From Reichenbachiella agariperforans (lineage in GTDB: Bacteria; Bacteroidota; Bacteroidia; Cytophagales; Cyclobacteriaceae): a DNA stretch of 64,000 nucleotides. The notes under the pieces are model-generated. The model was not told the origin of the DNA. It did not search any database and was given only the letters and a program-made list of their open reading frames with translations. Positions 1 through 9,500 of the stretch are shown piece by piece (positions within the stretch are counted from its first letter, which is position 1; every line of letters begins with the position of its first letter). Location of the stretch: positions 62,001 through 126,000 of the forward strand of contig NZ_FRAA01000005.1 in assembly GCF_900142205.1 (NCBI RefSeq), in the 5' to 3' direction. Made by a program: the position numbers and the translations under genes.

Positions 1-241
1 GAAGCTACTCAACGTATCAAAAAGCATAGAACAAAAATACATCGAGCAGGCAAAGGCAGTGAACCTGTCCTTCCTCATGTCTGGCCTCAATATCCTGAAC
101 CAAGCAGATTTACAGTATAAGTCTAGCAAAAATCAGAGGTTACATGTAGAGTTAGCCATCATGAAATTAGGCTATCTCAAACAAGCTTTTCAGTTATCTA
201 CAGGCACAGAGCCCGTAAAAAAAAAATTAGCGACGGCATAA
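1..241 (+). CDS. dnaX: DNA polymerase III subunit gamma (dnaX, unshifted product), 3' part
   Basis: Without frameshifting, translation passes through the A run as Lys-Lys-Lys and ends after Leu-Ala-Thr-Ala at the TAA at 239-241. The result is a short gamma form that has the ATPase and oligomerisation domains but lacks the tau-specific tail. The same two-product arrangement is known for E. coli (ribosomal -1 frameshift) and Thermus (transcriptional slippage). Whether both forms exist here is inferred from the sequence only. Confidence 0.7.
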   Translation, partial: KLLNVSKSIEQKYIEQAKAVNLSFLMSGLNILNQADLQYKSSKNQRLHVELAIMKLGYLKQAFQLSTGTEPVKKKLATA

Positions 242-834
242 GCGCAGAAGCTTCTACCAAAAGTGCTTCTACAGCTTCGCCTTCATCGACTCTAGGATCC
301 ACACCGTCTGCAGACTCCTCCGAGCGTAAAAAGCCACAATCAGAGAAGCTAACTCCGCCAGAAAAACCACAGACCAAGGCCAAAGAAACGCCTAGCCTGA
401 AAAACATTTTCAACAAACCAAAGGCAGAAGAGATTTCTAATCAAACCAAAGAAGAGGCTCCCGTAGTTGTTGAATCTCGTCCAGTCACGAAAGATGATAT
501 TGTCAGAAAAATAACTGAGTATGTAGAAAAATTCTCTCCATCAGTCTCTGTCAAAAACGTACTTAAACGTCCTTTTCAGCTAAATGAGCTCACCATTGAG
601 TACCCTATCTCTAACCGTGTGGAGGCTACTATGGTGCAAAATGTAGAAGTAGAGATGTTAGAGTTCCTAAGAAAGGAATTAAAAAATTCTATGATACAGG
701 TCAGCTACAAGTTCTCTGAAAATCAGGAAGATCGAAAACCATACACCAGTACTGAGATCTTCGCTGTGATGGCTAAGAAAAACCCTAGCCTACTTAAACT
801 GAGAGATGATCTAGGGTTAGATACAGAGTTTTAA
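1..834 (+). CDS. dnaX: DNA polymerase III subunit tau (dnaX), 3' part, read through a frameshift
   Basis: This is the C-terminal part of the clamp-loader ATPase subunit; the ATPase domains lie before the window. Bases 2-226 encode the end of domain III, including the QRLHVELAIMKLGYL helix typical of DnaX. A run of ten A residues (217-226) follows. The original frame stops at 239-241, but the -1 frame is open from 226 to 834. It adds about 200 residues: a Ser/Pro/Lys-rich linker, then a folded domain ending LRDDLGLDTEF, which fits the tau region that contacts polymerase and helicase. A -1 shift or one extra A in the mRNA joins the frames. An assembly error in the homopolymer is the alternative. 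The continuous open frame and tau-like content make dnaX assignment strong. Confidence 0.85.
217..226 (+). promoter_or_regulatory. A10 slippage site inside dnaX
   Basis: Ten consecutive A residues sit exactly where the two dnaX frames meet, 13 bases before the gamma stop codon. The run contains A-AAA-AAA, a slippery heptamer for a ribosomal -1 shift, and is long enough for RNA polymerase slippage. I saw no strong hairpin in the bases just after it, which slightly favours transcriptional slippage. Confidence 0.75.
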
Positions 835-860
835 ACACCATGATCTCCTGTAGTCTCGTT

Positions 861-3227
861 CTACTTATTCCTTTTGAATAGTTTTTTCAATTTCTTAAAG
901 ACTCCTTTATCCTCTTCTTCTTTGCTTTCTTCTTGATCATAGTCATCACTCGGTTCCTCTTGATCATAGCTTTTCTCTTTGGGTTTCCCGTCTTTAGTAA
1001 ATAAGCCCTGAAAGAAATTTTCTTCCTCTACCCCTACACAGTCCAAGTCTTCCATGACCTCTTGATCGGGTGTCGCAAATTGGGCTTGTGTGATAGAACG
1101 ATAATCTTGGTCGGCATTCAGCTTTTGATAGAATAATCCGAATATAGGTAGTGCCGAATTAGCGCCCTGACCGTAACGGGTATCCTTGAAATACAGACCA
1201 GGGTTGTCTGCCCCTACCCAACTAACAGTGACTAAATTAGGCGTCAGCCCGACGAACCAACCGTCTCTATTGGATTGAGTCGTACCTGTTTTTCCAGCTA
1301 TATCATTGTCGAGTTTATATTTCCATCTCAACCGACTTCCTGTCCCTCCTGCTTCAGTCACTGCCTGAAGGAGTTCCTGCATGATCTGGTAAGTATACTC
1401 ACTGATTACTTGCTCTTTTGGCCTTGGCTTTTCTCTAGTGTATATATCTTCTCCATCAGCATCTACTATTGAGGCTATCATATAAGCCTCCTGTCCTCGA
1501 CCCTGATTCACAAAGACACAGTATGCCTCTGCCAGCTCCGTCATACTAAGCTCGGCTGTCCCTAGAGCCAGTGATGGAACTCGAGGTAGATGACTATGAA
1601 TGCCTGCGTCTTTGGCCAAATCCATCACACGATCCACCCCAGCCTTCTCCATCATCTTCACTGCGACTGTGTTGATAGAACGGGTCAGAGCAGCTTGCAT
1701 AGACAGGTATTTATCATCATACTCATCTGTTCCATTGCTGGGTGTCCAGTTTTCGAAATTGGTATATGTTATCGTCTTACCTGAGATATGGTCACATGGG
1801 TCTACTCCACTTTCCAATGCAGCGGCATAAACGAAAGGCTTGAAAGTTGATCCTACTTGTCGTTTGCTTTGGTTGACATGATCATATTTGTAGTAGTTAT
1901 GATTGACACCTCCTATCCACACCTGTATAGCTCCCGTAGTAGGCTCTAAAGCCAGAAAGCCTGCATTGAGCAATTTGGCATAGTGCTTCAGGCTATCAAT
2001 CGTACTAGCATTCATGAGAGCTTCCTCATCATGATCCCAATCAAACCAAGGCATATCGGACTTAACAGACATAGAATCAAGAATCTCCTGATGTGTATAA
2101 CCAGCTACCTTCAAGTGTTTGTAGACAGGACTCTGTATGATGAGGTTGTTTATAAAGTTACGGTCACTTTTCCATGGTGCCATTTCTCCCCAGTTATTTT
2201 CAAAACTACGTTGTAAGGTTGGCATATGCTCTCTTAAGGCCTCTTCAGCCTTTCTCTGCATACCTAGGTCTAGCGTAGTATATATTCTAAGTCCATCCGT
2301 ATATAGGTTATATTGAGACTCATCACCTTTTACGTGTTTGGAAAGAAGTTTTTTGGCTTTAAGGCGTACTTGCTCTAGAAAGTATGGTGCAGTAGCATCA
2401 GCAGTTCGCACTTTGGTATATTGCAGTGCTGTTGGGGTTTCTTTGATCTCATCGTACCGTTCCTTTGTCAGGTAATCATATTTAACCATTTGATACAAAA
2501 CCACATTTCTTCTGGACTGACTTTTCTCAGGGTGGATTCTCGGGTTATAGGTATTAGTAGCTTTGAGTGAACCAATAAGTGATGCTGACTCGCCTAAATC
2601 CAATGCAGATACAGGCTTGTTATAGAACTTCCTCGCCGCTGACTCTATGCCATATGCATTGTCTGGGAAAGAAACTGTATTAAGATAGAGAGTGATGATG
2701 TCCTCTTTGGAGTAAATTTTCTCTAAGCGCTGTGCGGTGATCGCCTCTTTGATTTTAGCAATTGCTAAACCAAGCTTTCCATTTTTCTCTCTGGGGAAAA
2801 GGTTCTTAGCCAACTGCTGTGAAATGGTACTGCCCCCACCCGAAGAGCGATCACCAAGAATAAGCGTCTTCACCAAAACACGCCCCATACTGAGATAATC
2901 TATCCCAGAATGAGAATAAAATCGAGCGTCCTCCGTCGCGACGAGTCCTTGTACGAGGTGCTCTGGCAGATCATCAAAAGAGATAGAAGTACGATCGAAT
3001 AAATAAAACTTACCTATGATCTGCTCGTGCTTATCATAAACAATGGTAGACTGACTGTTGGAGATGTTTTCTAGCGTCTTTTGATTGGGGAGTGCACCCC
3101 ACATTCCTAAGTAGATACTGGTAATGAACAGGGCAAAAATAGACACGCCGACAACCATCAGCTTTACACCAAAACGGATCAGCTTTTTACCCCATGTTCT
3201 TCCCTCTACTTCTTTCTTCTTAGCCAT
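861..3227 (-). CDS. Class A penicillin-binding protein (PBP1A-like glycosyltransferase/transpeptidase)
   Basis: This is a bifunctional peptidoglycan synthase anchored in the inner membrane. From the chosen start (MAKKKEVEG) it has a basic cytoplasmic tail and one membrane segment near residues 20-42. A GT51 domain follows, with the catalytic-Glu motif ATEDARFYSHSG (E99) and GGSTISQQLAKN (131-142). The transpeptidase domain carries STFK (460-463), SIN (517-519) and KTGTT (646-650), the complete penicillin-binding triad. The C-terminus is an acidic/basic low-complexity tail (EEPSDDYDQEE, then KKLKKLFKRNK). At 788 residues it has normal length. An ATG 15 bases upstream is in frame, but it overlaps the T-run of the preceding gene's terminator, so the inner start is preferred. 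Confidence 0.93.
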   Translation of the reverse strand: MAKKKEVEGRTWGKKLIRFGVKLMVVGVSIFALFITSIYLGMWGALPNQKTLENISNSQSTIVYDKHEQIIGKFYLFDRTSISFDDLPEHLVQGLVATEDARFYSHSGIDYLSMGRVLVKTLILGDRSSGGGSTISQQLAKNLFPREKNGKLGLAIAKIKEAITAQRLEKIYSKEDIITLYLNTVSFPDNAYGIESAARKFYNKPVSALDLGESASLIGSLKATNTYNPRIHPEKSQSRRNVVLYQMVKYDYLTKERYDEIKETPTALQYTKVRTADATAPYFLEQVRLKAKKLLSKHVKGDESQYNLYTDGLRIYTTLDLGMQRKAEEALREHMPTLQRSFENNWGEMAPWKSDRNFINNLIIQSPVYKHLKVAGYTHQEILDSMSVKSDMPWFDWDHDEEALMNASTIDSLKHYAKLLNAGFLALEPTTGAIQVWIGGVNHNYYKYDHVNQSKRQVGSTFKPFVYAAALESGVDPCDHISGKTITYTNFENWTPSNGTDEYDDKYLSMQAALTRSINTVAVKMMEKAGVDRVMDLAKDAGIHSHLPRVPSLALGTAELSMTELAEAYCVFVNQGRGQEAYMIASIVDADGEDIYTREKPRPKEQVISEYTYQIMQELLQAVTEAGGTGSRLRWKYKLDNDIAGKTGTTQSNRDGWFVGLTPNLVTVSWVGADNPGLYFKDTRYGQGANSALPIFGLFYQKLNADQDYRSITQAQFATPDQEVMEDLDCVGVEEENFFQGLFTKDGKPKEKSYDQEEPSDDYDQEESKEEEDKGVFKKLKKLFKRNK

Positions 3228-3240
3228 AAAATTTGTGCAC

Positions 3241-3276
3241 AAAAAAACCCTGACGCAATGTATGCAATCAGGGTTT
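3241..3276 (-). terminator. Rho-independent terminator after the TPR gene
   Basis: On the minus strand a 9-bp stem (AAACCCTGA with TCAGGGTTT, arms 3268-3276 and 3245-3253) is followed by a run of T residues. It lies 20 bases after the TPR gene stop and 14 bases before the preferred start of the PBP gene, so it may act as an attenuator for the latter. Confidence 0.75.
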
Positions 3277-3295
3277 CTCTAAATATTGTTATTTC

Positions 3296-4492
3296 TTACT
3301 GAGCCGCTTCTAAAGCGTCAACTTTGTCTAGGACAGCTTCCGCCTTATCCATCATTTTCAACTGTGTGTACATCTGCTGCAACGCTTTCAAGCCGTCGAT
3401 ATCATCTGGCTTAATGCTAATTGCTTTTTCCATGTATGGCAATCCTTGCTTCAAAATAGCATCTGCCTTTTTGATTTTAGCAGGACCATATTTGTCATAG
3501 CTTTTAAGATCCATGTCTCTTACTTCGTCATAGTATCCTTTCGCCATGTTGACATAAATCACACCAGCATTGAAGTTAGCGATGTAGTTATCTGGGTCGA
3601 TCTTGATCGCATTCAAGTAGCTTTCTTTAGCCTTTTCAAAACTAGCATCAGCTTCTGTTTGCTTGTCTTCACTTGCCTGCGCAGAACCTAAGTTGTCATA
3701 CAATACACCTAGATTCAAATGTAAATTAATGTTGTTTGGATCTTCTTCGATCGCTTTTAGCAATTGTGCCTCGGCTTCATCTAGTTTGTCCATTGACAAC
3801 AACAAGCTGATTTCTTCTTGTCCGAATCTACTGTCCGTTGGGAATTTCTCTTGCGCTGCTCTCGTTACTTCGAGTGCCTTCTCTGAGTTTTCTGATTGTC
3901 TCTCATAAAAGATAACAGAAGAGTAGATGTCTTCATTGGCGATATCCAGTTCGATCATTTTGTAGTAGTAAGCCAAAGTCTTTTCAACTTTACCACCTTG
4001 CTGTGCTGCTACACCCGCATAAAACAATGTCGTAGAATCTTCGCTCTTTACTTCCAATGCTTTCTCAAATTGATTTAAAGCTAGGTCATAATTTTCTTCC
4101 CCATATGCAGTACCACCAGCATTTAAGAAGTTGCCCCACATTTGATCCAAGTTAGTCGTAGCGATCAAGTAGTATGAGCTATTCTCTTTCTCCATAGACA
4201 AAGTCTTGTTATATGCCTCTACAGCTTTTGCTAGAGCCTCTTTATCAATCGATTTGTTTGATTCATCTTCACTTGTAGCAATGGCTTGGTATATTTTACC
4301 TCTAGTAAACCAAGTTTTTGACTTCCCAGCATTTTTTTCAATAGTAATTGCCACATCAATCTCTGCCTTTGCAGAAACCAATTCGCCTTTGGTCAGATAA
4401 GAATCCGCCTTGGTCACCGATCCTTTCTGTGCGAAAGAAATGGTACTCATCATGATAGCAATAGCTAATACAAGTATTCTTTTAGTGTTCAT
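3296..4492 (-). CDS. Secreted tetratricopeptide-repeat protein
   Basis: A 398-residue protein with an N-terminal signal peptide (MNTKRILVLAIAIMMSTISFAQ, cleavage expected near AQ-KG), so probably periplasmic. The rest is a run of TPR helices. Clear units include EENYDLALNQFEKALEV and DPDNYIANFNAGVIYVNMA, with a last one near residues 350-385. TPR proteins scaffold protein-protein contacts; the partner cannot be told from sequence. It lies 51 bases downstream of gyrA on the same strand and is probably read from gyrA or a promoter in the gap. The ATG at 4492 is preferred over an in-frame TTG nine bases upstream because it places the basic residues directly before the hydrophobic core. Confidence 0.8.
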   Translation of the reverse strand: MNTKRILVLAIAIMMSTISFAQKGSVTKADSYLTKGELVSAKAEIDVAITIEKNAGKSKTWFTRGKIYQAIATSEDESNKSIDKEALAKAVEAYNKTLSMEKENSSYYLIATTNLDQMWGNFLNAGGTAYGEENYDLALNQFEKALEVKSEDSTTLFYAGVAAQQGGKVEKTLAYYYKMIELDIANEDIYSSVIFYERQSENSEKALEVTRAAQEKFPTDSRFGQEEISLLLSMDKLDEAEAQLLKAIEEDPNNINLHLNLGVLYDNLGSAQASEDKQTEADASFEKAKESYLNAIKIDPDNYIANFNAGVIYVNMAKGYYDEVRDMDLKSYDKYGPAKIKKADAILKQGLPYMEKAISIKPDDIDGLKALQQMYTQLKMMDKAEAVLDKVDALEAAQ

Positions 4493-4543
4493 AATTTCCA
4501 ATTGTTTGCGTAATGGATTTTTGGATAATCCTGTCTTAATTGT

Positions 4544-7117
4544 TTATTGATTGTTATCTGTTTCTTCTTCTGAAGAACTATCTGTAGCGTCTGGATTTTC
4601 GGAGCTATTTTCAGGAGTATCTTCTCCTTTCATTTCTTCGACCTCATCGCTTTCAATTCTTTCGATTTTTTCGACAGATGATATCTCATCATTGTCACCT
4701 AGTTTGATCAATCTAACTCCCTGCGTCGCACGTCCCATGACACGTAGTGTGTCCACGGCCATACGAATCGTGATGCCAGATCGGTTGATAATCATCAAGT
4801 CATCTGTATCGATGACCTCCTTGATAGCAACAAGTGCGCCAGTCTTTTCGGTGACGTTCATTGCTTTCACTCCTTTACCGCCTCTTTTAGTGATCCTATA
4901 AGCGTCGATCTCTGAGCGCTTACCATATCCTTTTTCAGATACGACAAGTAGGTTTGCATCTTCACGAACGATACACACCATACCCACTACATAGTCATCT
5001 GCACCTTCTAATGCCACACCTCTAACACCAGAGGCCGTTCGTCCCATAGATCGTACATCTGCCTCATGGAAGTGAATTGCTCTACCAGACTTTTTGGCAA
5101 TCACGATATGATTATCGCCATTGGTCAAGCTTACATTAAGCAACTTATCTCCTTCGTGGATACTAATGGCATTGATACCATTTTGTCTTGGTCTTGAGTA
5201 TGCTTCTAAAGCGGTTTTCTTTATTGTACCTTTTTTGGTACACATTACGATAAAGTTGTTTTTGATATAGTCTTCATCGCTGAGTGTCTTCACGTTGATC
5301 ACCGAACGAACTCTATCGTCTGGTTCGATATTGATCAAGTTTTGGATGGCACGACCTTTTGTCGCTTTACCTCCTTCTGGGATTTCCCAAACTTTCTTCC
5401 AGTAGACCTTACCAAACTCTGTAAAAATCAACAAGTAGTTGTGTGCAGTCGCCACAAAAAGGTGCTCTGTAAAGTCATCCGTTTTGGTCGCAGCACCTCT
5501 TGATCCTACTCCACCTCGACCTTGGGTCTTGTACTCTGTCAGTGCAGTTCTTTTGATATAGCCCTCATGGGAGATCGTGATGACCATCTCATCGTCAGGG
5601 ATCATGTCTTCAGCCGTGAAGTCGTCCGCAGCGTGCTCTATATCAGATCTTCTTTCATCACCATACTTATCCTTAATTTCGAGGAGTTCTGTTTTGATGA
5701 TGTCCATTCTCATATCTTCACTCGCCAAAATAGCATTCAAGTGATCGATGAGTTCTTTGATTTCGTCGTATTCTTTCTGAATCTTCTCTCTCTCCAGACC
5801 TGTGAGACGCTGTAGTCTCATTTCCAGAATCGCTTTTGCCTGAATCTCAGACAGACCGAAATTCTCCATCAAACCAGTTTTAGCAATCTCGGGATCCCTA
5901 GAGTTTCTGATCAAGCTGATCACTTCATCGAGATTATCCAAAGCAATCAAATATCCTTCTAAGATATGTGCTCTTTTCTCTGCCTCTTCTAGCTCGTACT
6001 GCGTACGTCTAATGACTACCTCGTGCCTGTGTTCTACAAAATGAACAATGAGGTCTTTCAAGTTCAACGTATGCGGACGCCCCTTGACCAGTGCCACATT
6101 GTTGATTCCGAAAGAGGATTGTAATTGCGTGTATTTATATAGGTTGTTGAGAACAATGTTAGGGATTGCATCTTTTTTGATGTCGTACACAATACGCATA
6201 CCATCTCTATCTGACTCGTCACGTATATCGCTAATACCTTCCAGTTTCTTATCATTGATCAAAGCAGCAGTCTTTTCGATCATGTTTGCTTTATTGACCT
6301 GATAAGGAATCTCATGGACGATGATCTGCTCTCTACCTGTCTTAGTCACTTCGAAAGTAGCCTTGGCACGTAGTACGACACGACCTCTACCCGTTTCATA
6401 TCCTGACCTAACTCCCTGGTAACCATAGATCGTTGCCCCTGTCGGAAAATCTGGCGCAGTGATATGCTGCATCAGCTCTGGGATATCAATTTCTTTGTTA
6501 TCAATGTATGCCACGATACCATTAACCACCTCGGTTAGGTTGTGAGGTGCCATATTAGTAGCCATACCTACTGCGATACCAGAAGTACCGTTGACCAATA
6601 GGTTAGGAAATTTGGCAGGTAACACAGAAGGTTCCTTCAGTGAATCATCAAAGTTAGGTTGGAAATCTACCGTACGTTTGTTGATATCCGTCAACAACTC
6701 TTCCGCCATTCTTTTGAGACGCGCCTCTGTGTAACGCATCGCAGCAGGTGAATCACCATCCACGGATCCAAAGTTACCCTGACCATCTACCAGCGGATAT
6801 CTAAGCGACCAATGCTGCGCCATACGCACCATCGTATCGTATACAGATGAGTCACCATGTGGGTGGTACTTACCGAGTACCTCCCCGACTATTCTTGCTG
6901 ATTTCTTATATGCTCTATTGTGTAGTACCCCTAAATCTAACATCCCATATAGTACGCGTCTGTGTACGGGTTTCAAACCGTCACGCACATCTGGCAATGC
7001 TCTGGATATAATAACTGACATTGAATAATCAATGTAAGCACCACGCATTTCATCCTCGATATTGATAGGAATAATATGCTGATCCCCTATAGGAAAGTCT
7101 TCGTTATCTTCTGCCAT
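4544..7117 (-). CDS. gyrA: DNA gyrase subunit A
   Basis: The breakage-reunion subunit of the topoisomerase that introduces negative supercoils, working as A2B2 with GyrB. The N-terminal signature [20 protein letters not shown] is at 31-50. [10 protein letters not shown] spans 85-94, and the active-site Tyr is Y129 (AAMRYTEA). The GyrA box appears near residue 531 as QGRGGVGS, a variant of QRRGGKG, and marks true gyrase rather than topoisomerase IV ParC. Six beta-pinwheel repeats follow, then an acidic Ser/Glu-rich tail. Ser90 and Asp94, equivalent to E. coli Ser83 and Asp87, are the quinolone-sensitive residues. At 857 residues the length is normal for Bacteroidota. Confidence 0.97.
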   Translation of the reverse strand: MAEDNEDFPIGDQHIIPINIEDEMRGAYIDYSMSVIISRALPDVRDGLKPVHRRVLYGMLDLGVLHNRAYKKSARIVGEVLGKYHPHGDSSVYDTMVRMAQHWSLRYPLVDGQGNFGSVDGDSPAAMRYTEARLKRMAEELLTDINKRTVDFQPNFDDSLKEPSVLPAKFPNLLVNGTSGIAVGMATNMAPHNLTEVVNGIVAYIDNKEIDIPELMQHITAPDFPTGATIYGYQGVRSGYETGRGRVVLRAKATFEVTKTGREQIIVHEIPYQVNKANMIEKTAALINDKKLEGISDIRDESDRDGMRIVYDIKKDAIPNIVLNNLYKYTQLQSSFGINNVALVKGRPHTLNLKDLIVHFVEHRHEVVIRRTQYELEEAEKRAHILEGYLIALDNLDEVISLIRNSRDPEIAKTGLMENFGLSEIQAKAILEMRLQRLTGLEREKIQKEYDEIKELIDHLNAILASEDMRMDIIKTELLEIKDKYGDERRSDIEHAADDFTAEDMIPDDEMVITISHEGYIKRTALTEYKTQGRGGVGSRGAATKTDDFTEHLFVATAHNYLLIFTEFGKVYWKKVWEIPEGGKATKGRAIQNLINIEPDDRVRSVINVKTLSDEDYIKNNFIVMCTKKGTIKKTALEAYSRPRQNGINAISIHEGDKLLNVSLTNGDNHIVIAKKSGRAIHFHEADVRSMGRTASGVRGVALEGADDYVVGMVCIVREDANLLVVSEKGYGKRSEIDAYRITKRGGKGVKAMNVTEKTGALVAIKEVIDTDDLMIINRSGITIRMAVDTLRVMGRATQGVRLIKLGDNDEISSVEKIERIESDEVEEMKGEDTPENSSENPDATDSSSEEETDNNQ

Positions 7118-7228
7118 AAATAGTTAATTGAAAACGCATTTTTCAAGCCTGCAATTTAACTAAAATAGGGGCGAAATAGCAATATTTTTAAATAAAGAAA
7201 GTGCCTTAAATGCGTCAAAGAAATGGTT

Positions 7229-7258
7229 AAAAAAACAGCTTTGTAAACAACTGTTTTT
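7229..7258 (-). terminator. Terminator after the outer-membrane protein gene
   Basis: On the minus strand AAAAACAG and CTGTTTTTTT pair around a short inner TTGT/ACAA stem (arms 7251-7258 and 7231-7238). It starts 8 bases after the stop of the beta-barrel gene and ends in T residues. It separates that gene from gyrA. Confidence 0.65.
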
Positions 7259-7265
7259 CAGTTAC

Positions 7266-8342
7266 TTAATAAGGGTTGATTTTCCTCTTATTTCGCCACT
7301 TGTATCTCCAAAGTTTGCGATGATTCTGTCCCACCTTTGGGTTTTGGACTTTCCAAATTGGCTGACCTCTTACCTCAGTGTACCGACCAGTTTCGGGATC
7401 TACAATCACATGCTTGAGCTGTACATGATCACTTTTCATAGGAGTTCGTGGGATTTCGGGAATGGTAATACTAATTCCGAAGTTAATGTTGAATGAAGGC
7501 GTGTTATGCTTGATACTTCCCATGCTTGGCATAGCCATTTGGTAGGATTGAAAATTATAAGATGGTTTGACCACTACACGGAAGTACTCTGAGAGATTTT
7601 TTTCGATAGATATACCGAGATTAAAATAGACACTTTGGTTCATGAGTGCCGTATTGAATTTATCTCCGAGATACTTTTCTTTCCCGAACTCTACTTCCCC
7701 AGCAAAAGAGTAGTCCCAAAAGTCATAGAATTTATATCCCACCATCCCAAAATACTTGAACTGAAATACAGAACCGATGTTAGGCTCATAGTTTCGAACC
7801 CCCAACCCCTCTACGGTAGGTTTAAGCGAATTAATTTTCTGATACAGAAAGGATACACCTCCCCCTACTCTAAAGCCCTTGTAGTTAAAGCGCACGCGTA
7901 AATTCAGCGGGACAGCCCAACTGGTTCTTTTAAATCCTAGACCCAACGAATCAGCGTTAAAGATACGGTCACTATTGACCAGTAGAGGATTGTTTACTGG
8001 ATTGGAAATACCAGGATATGGCACATCAAAAGTATCCTCTAAGTTTACTGGAATTCCAATCTGGGGATCATTGAGCCAGTTTTCGTAAGTTTCAAACTCC
8101 AAAGGGAGTGCTTCGCCCGTATTTTCAGTAATGTATTGTCCCGTTTGGGTTTGAATCAAATAATAACCAGATAGACTGTGTTTGTAAGTTGTCGCATTGT
8201 AACCAGTACTCACTGTCATAGAAAACATATTGAGTACAGCCCGTACTGGAGATCGATAGATATCCTGCTCAGTGTACTCGTACTCCTGTGCTACTGCGCT
8301 CCATGAGATAACACAAAACCATATGATTAGTTTATATCTCAA
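7266..8342 (-). CDS. Putative outer-membrane beta-barrel protein of unknown function
   Basis: A 358-residue protein with a signal peptide (LIIWFCVISWSAVAQ). Its later part is rich in alternating aromatic/hydrophobic strands, such as FRVGGGVSFLYQKI, FKYFGMVGYKFYDF and SVYFNLGISIEKNL, as expected for an outer-membrane barrel. I recognise no named family. The C-terminus is basic (KLWRYKWRNKRKINPY). The reading frame begins with TTG at 8342-8340, overlapping the TGA of the upstream FKBP lipoprotein gene (TTGA), so it is probably translationally coupled to it. The pairing suggests that the FKBP protein may assist folding or assembly of this barrel (inference). Confidence 0.6.
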   Translation of the reverse strand: MRYKLIIWFCVISWSAVAQEYEYTEQDIYRSPVRAVLNMFSMTVSTGYNATTYKHSLSGYYLIQTQTGQYITENTGEALPLEFETYENWLNDPQIGIPVNLEDTFDVPYPGISNPVNNPLLVNSDRIFNADSLGLGFKRTSWAVPLNLRVRFNYKGFRVGGGVSFLYQKINSLKPTVEGLGVRNYEPNIGSVFQFKYFGMVGYKFYDFWDYSFAGEVEFGKEKYLGDKFNTALMNQSVYFNLGISIEKNLSEYFRVVVKPSYNFQSYQMAMPSMGSIKHNTPSFNINFGISITIPEIPRTPMKSDHVQLKHVIVDPETGRYTEVRGQPIWKVQNPKVGQNHRKLWRYKWRNKRKINPY

Positions 8343-9406
8343 TTGACGATGGGTTGAGGTTGCAACAATTCGACTTCAAAAACAAGAATTTGATAAGGTG
8401 AGACTTTACTTGCGTAAGTGGGTATCACATCTTTCTCGACCAGATAGTCCTTTCTATTTCTAGGTGTGACAAAGGCACTTGCCCCGTAAGCCGTACGTGA
8501 TGGCATAATCAGCAACGCACGCTCTTCTCTTTCCATCACGTCTACTCCGGCATCCAATCCAGTGATCACTGCCTGATCATTCAATGGGAAGGAAAAGAAG
8601 TCACTACCAGTAGTTCCATCAAACGAAGAGCCACTCGCATAGCTTTCCATTTTATAAGCCAGATACTGGATATCTGCCAATTCTCCCGCATTGACTGTTT
8701 GGTTAGATTGTCCCTCTTCTGTACGCTTGTAGTAGACTCCTGATGGCAAAAGCTCCACAGAGTCCACGGGTAGGTACATCGTAGTATCTCTGACCCAGAC
8801 ACCACCGATCATGGTACTATCGATGATCGCACTGTCCAGTTTCTGTTCAGAGATAAATGCTTCTATCATCAAAGTTTCTTCTGAATCCTGTTCGGTCTCC
8901 GACTGTATCCCTACTAGCTCGACCGTCATGATGATCACACTATTCGCTGGGATGATAGAGGACAGCTCATCTAGCCCTTCATAAGCCAATGATGTAGGGA
9001 TATAAAAAATGGCTGTATCTCCTTCTTCCATCAATCCTAATGAAATATCTAAGCCTACCGGGAAAATTGATCCCGTATTGAACTGCATTTTTACAGGTTC
9101 GTTGCTTCCATTGTTGGTAACTGCATCATAGGGCTGGTTGTCTACTGCTTGGGCAGTGTAATAGATGGACAGCACATCGCCTGTGCTTGCAGATATACCG
9201 GATCTGTTTTCGGTAATGATTTGGTAGTAAATGCCTGATTCATCTTTTTGGGTAGAATCGCTCAAGTCATTCTCTTGGAGATAATCCAAAATGATGGCTT
9301 CTTGCGCAGCATAAGCTTCGTCTACCACCTCATCTTCTTTACAAGATGCGAGGATAGCCACCGCCACCAACAACATAATATATGGGTAAAAAACGTGTTT
9401 ATTCAA
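8339..9406 (-). CDS. FKBP-type peptidyl-prolyl isomerase lipoprotein with two FKBP domains
   Basis: A 355-residue predicted lipoprotein. The lipobox ILASC has Cys at residue 22, followed by acidic residues. Two FKBP-like domains follow, roughly residues 60-168 and 215-350. Both show the family pattern of a product-like strand (GIYYQIITEN, GVYYKRTEEG), a YTAQ or YLAY core strand, and the GLDISLGLMEEGD / GLDAGVDVMEREE segment. It should speed prolyl isomerisation of envelope proteins. GldI of gliding bacteria is a related lipoprotein, but it has one FKBP domain, so I do not use that name. The start codon appears to be TTG; an internal ATG (9376) would leave a signal peptide without basic residues. 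Confidence 0.75.
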   Translation of the reverse strand: MNKHVFYPYIMLLVAVAILASCKEDEVVDEAYAAQEAIILDYLQENDLSDSTQKDESGIYYQIITENRSGISASTGDVLSIYYTAQAVDNQPYDAVTNNGSNEPVKMQFNTGSIFPVGLDISLGLMEEGDTAIFYIPTSLAYEGLDELSSIIPANSVIIMTVELVGIQSETEQDSEETLMIEAFISEQKLDSAIIDSTMIGGVWVRDTTMYLPVDSVELLPSGVYYKRTEEGQSNQTVNAGELADIQYLAYKMESYASGSSFDGTTGSDFFSFPLNDQAVITGLDAGVDVMEREERALLIMPSRTAYGASAFVTPRNRKDYLVEKDVIPTYASKVSPYQILVFEVELLQPQPIVN

Positions 9407-9500
9407 ATCACCTACAATTGAGACACAAATTAGATTGAATAACGCCGTAAAAGAAAATTAATTATAGAAAAATGTAAGGAACTCCCCCTGTTTACCAGAA

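Noticed and set aside
1-834. dnaX considered a broken pseudogene
   Set aside because: The break is exactly at an A10 run, both frames are protein-like, and the family is known for programmed slippage at this place.
6836-6850. Quinolone-resistance changes in gyrA
   Set aside because: Ser90 and Asp94 (E. coli 83 and 87) are the sensitive residues.
4544-7117. gyrA considered as parC
   Set aside because: A GyrA box variant (QGRGGVGS) and full-length pinwheel domain are present.
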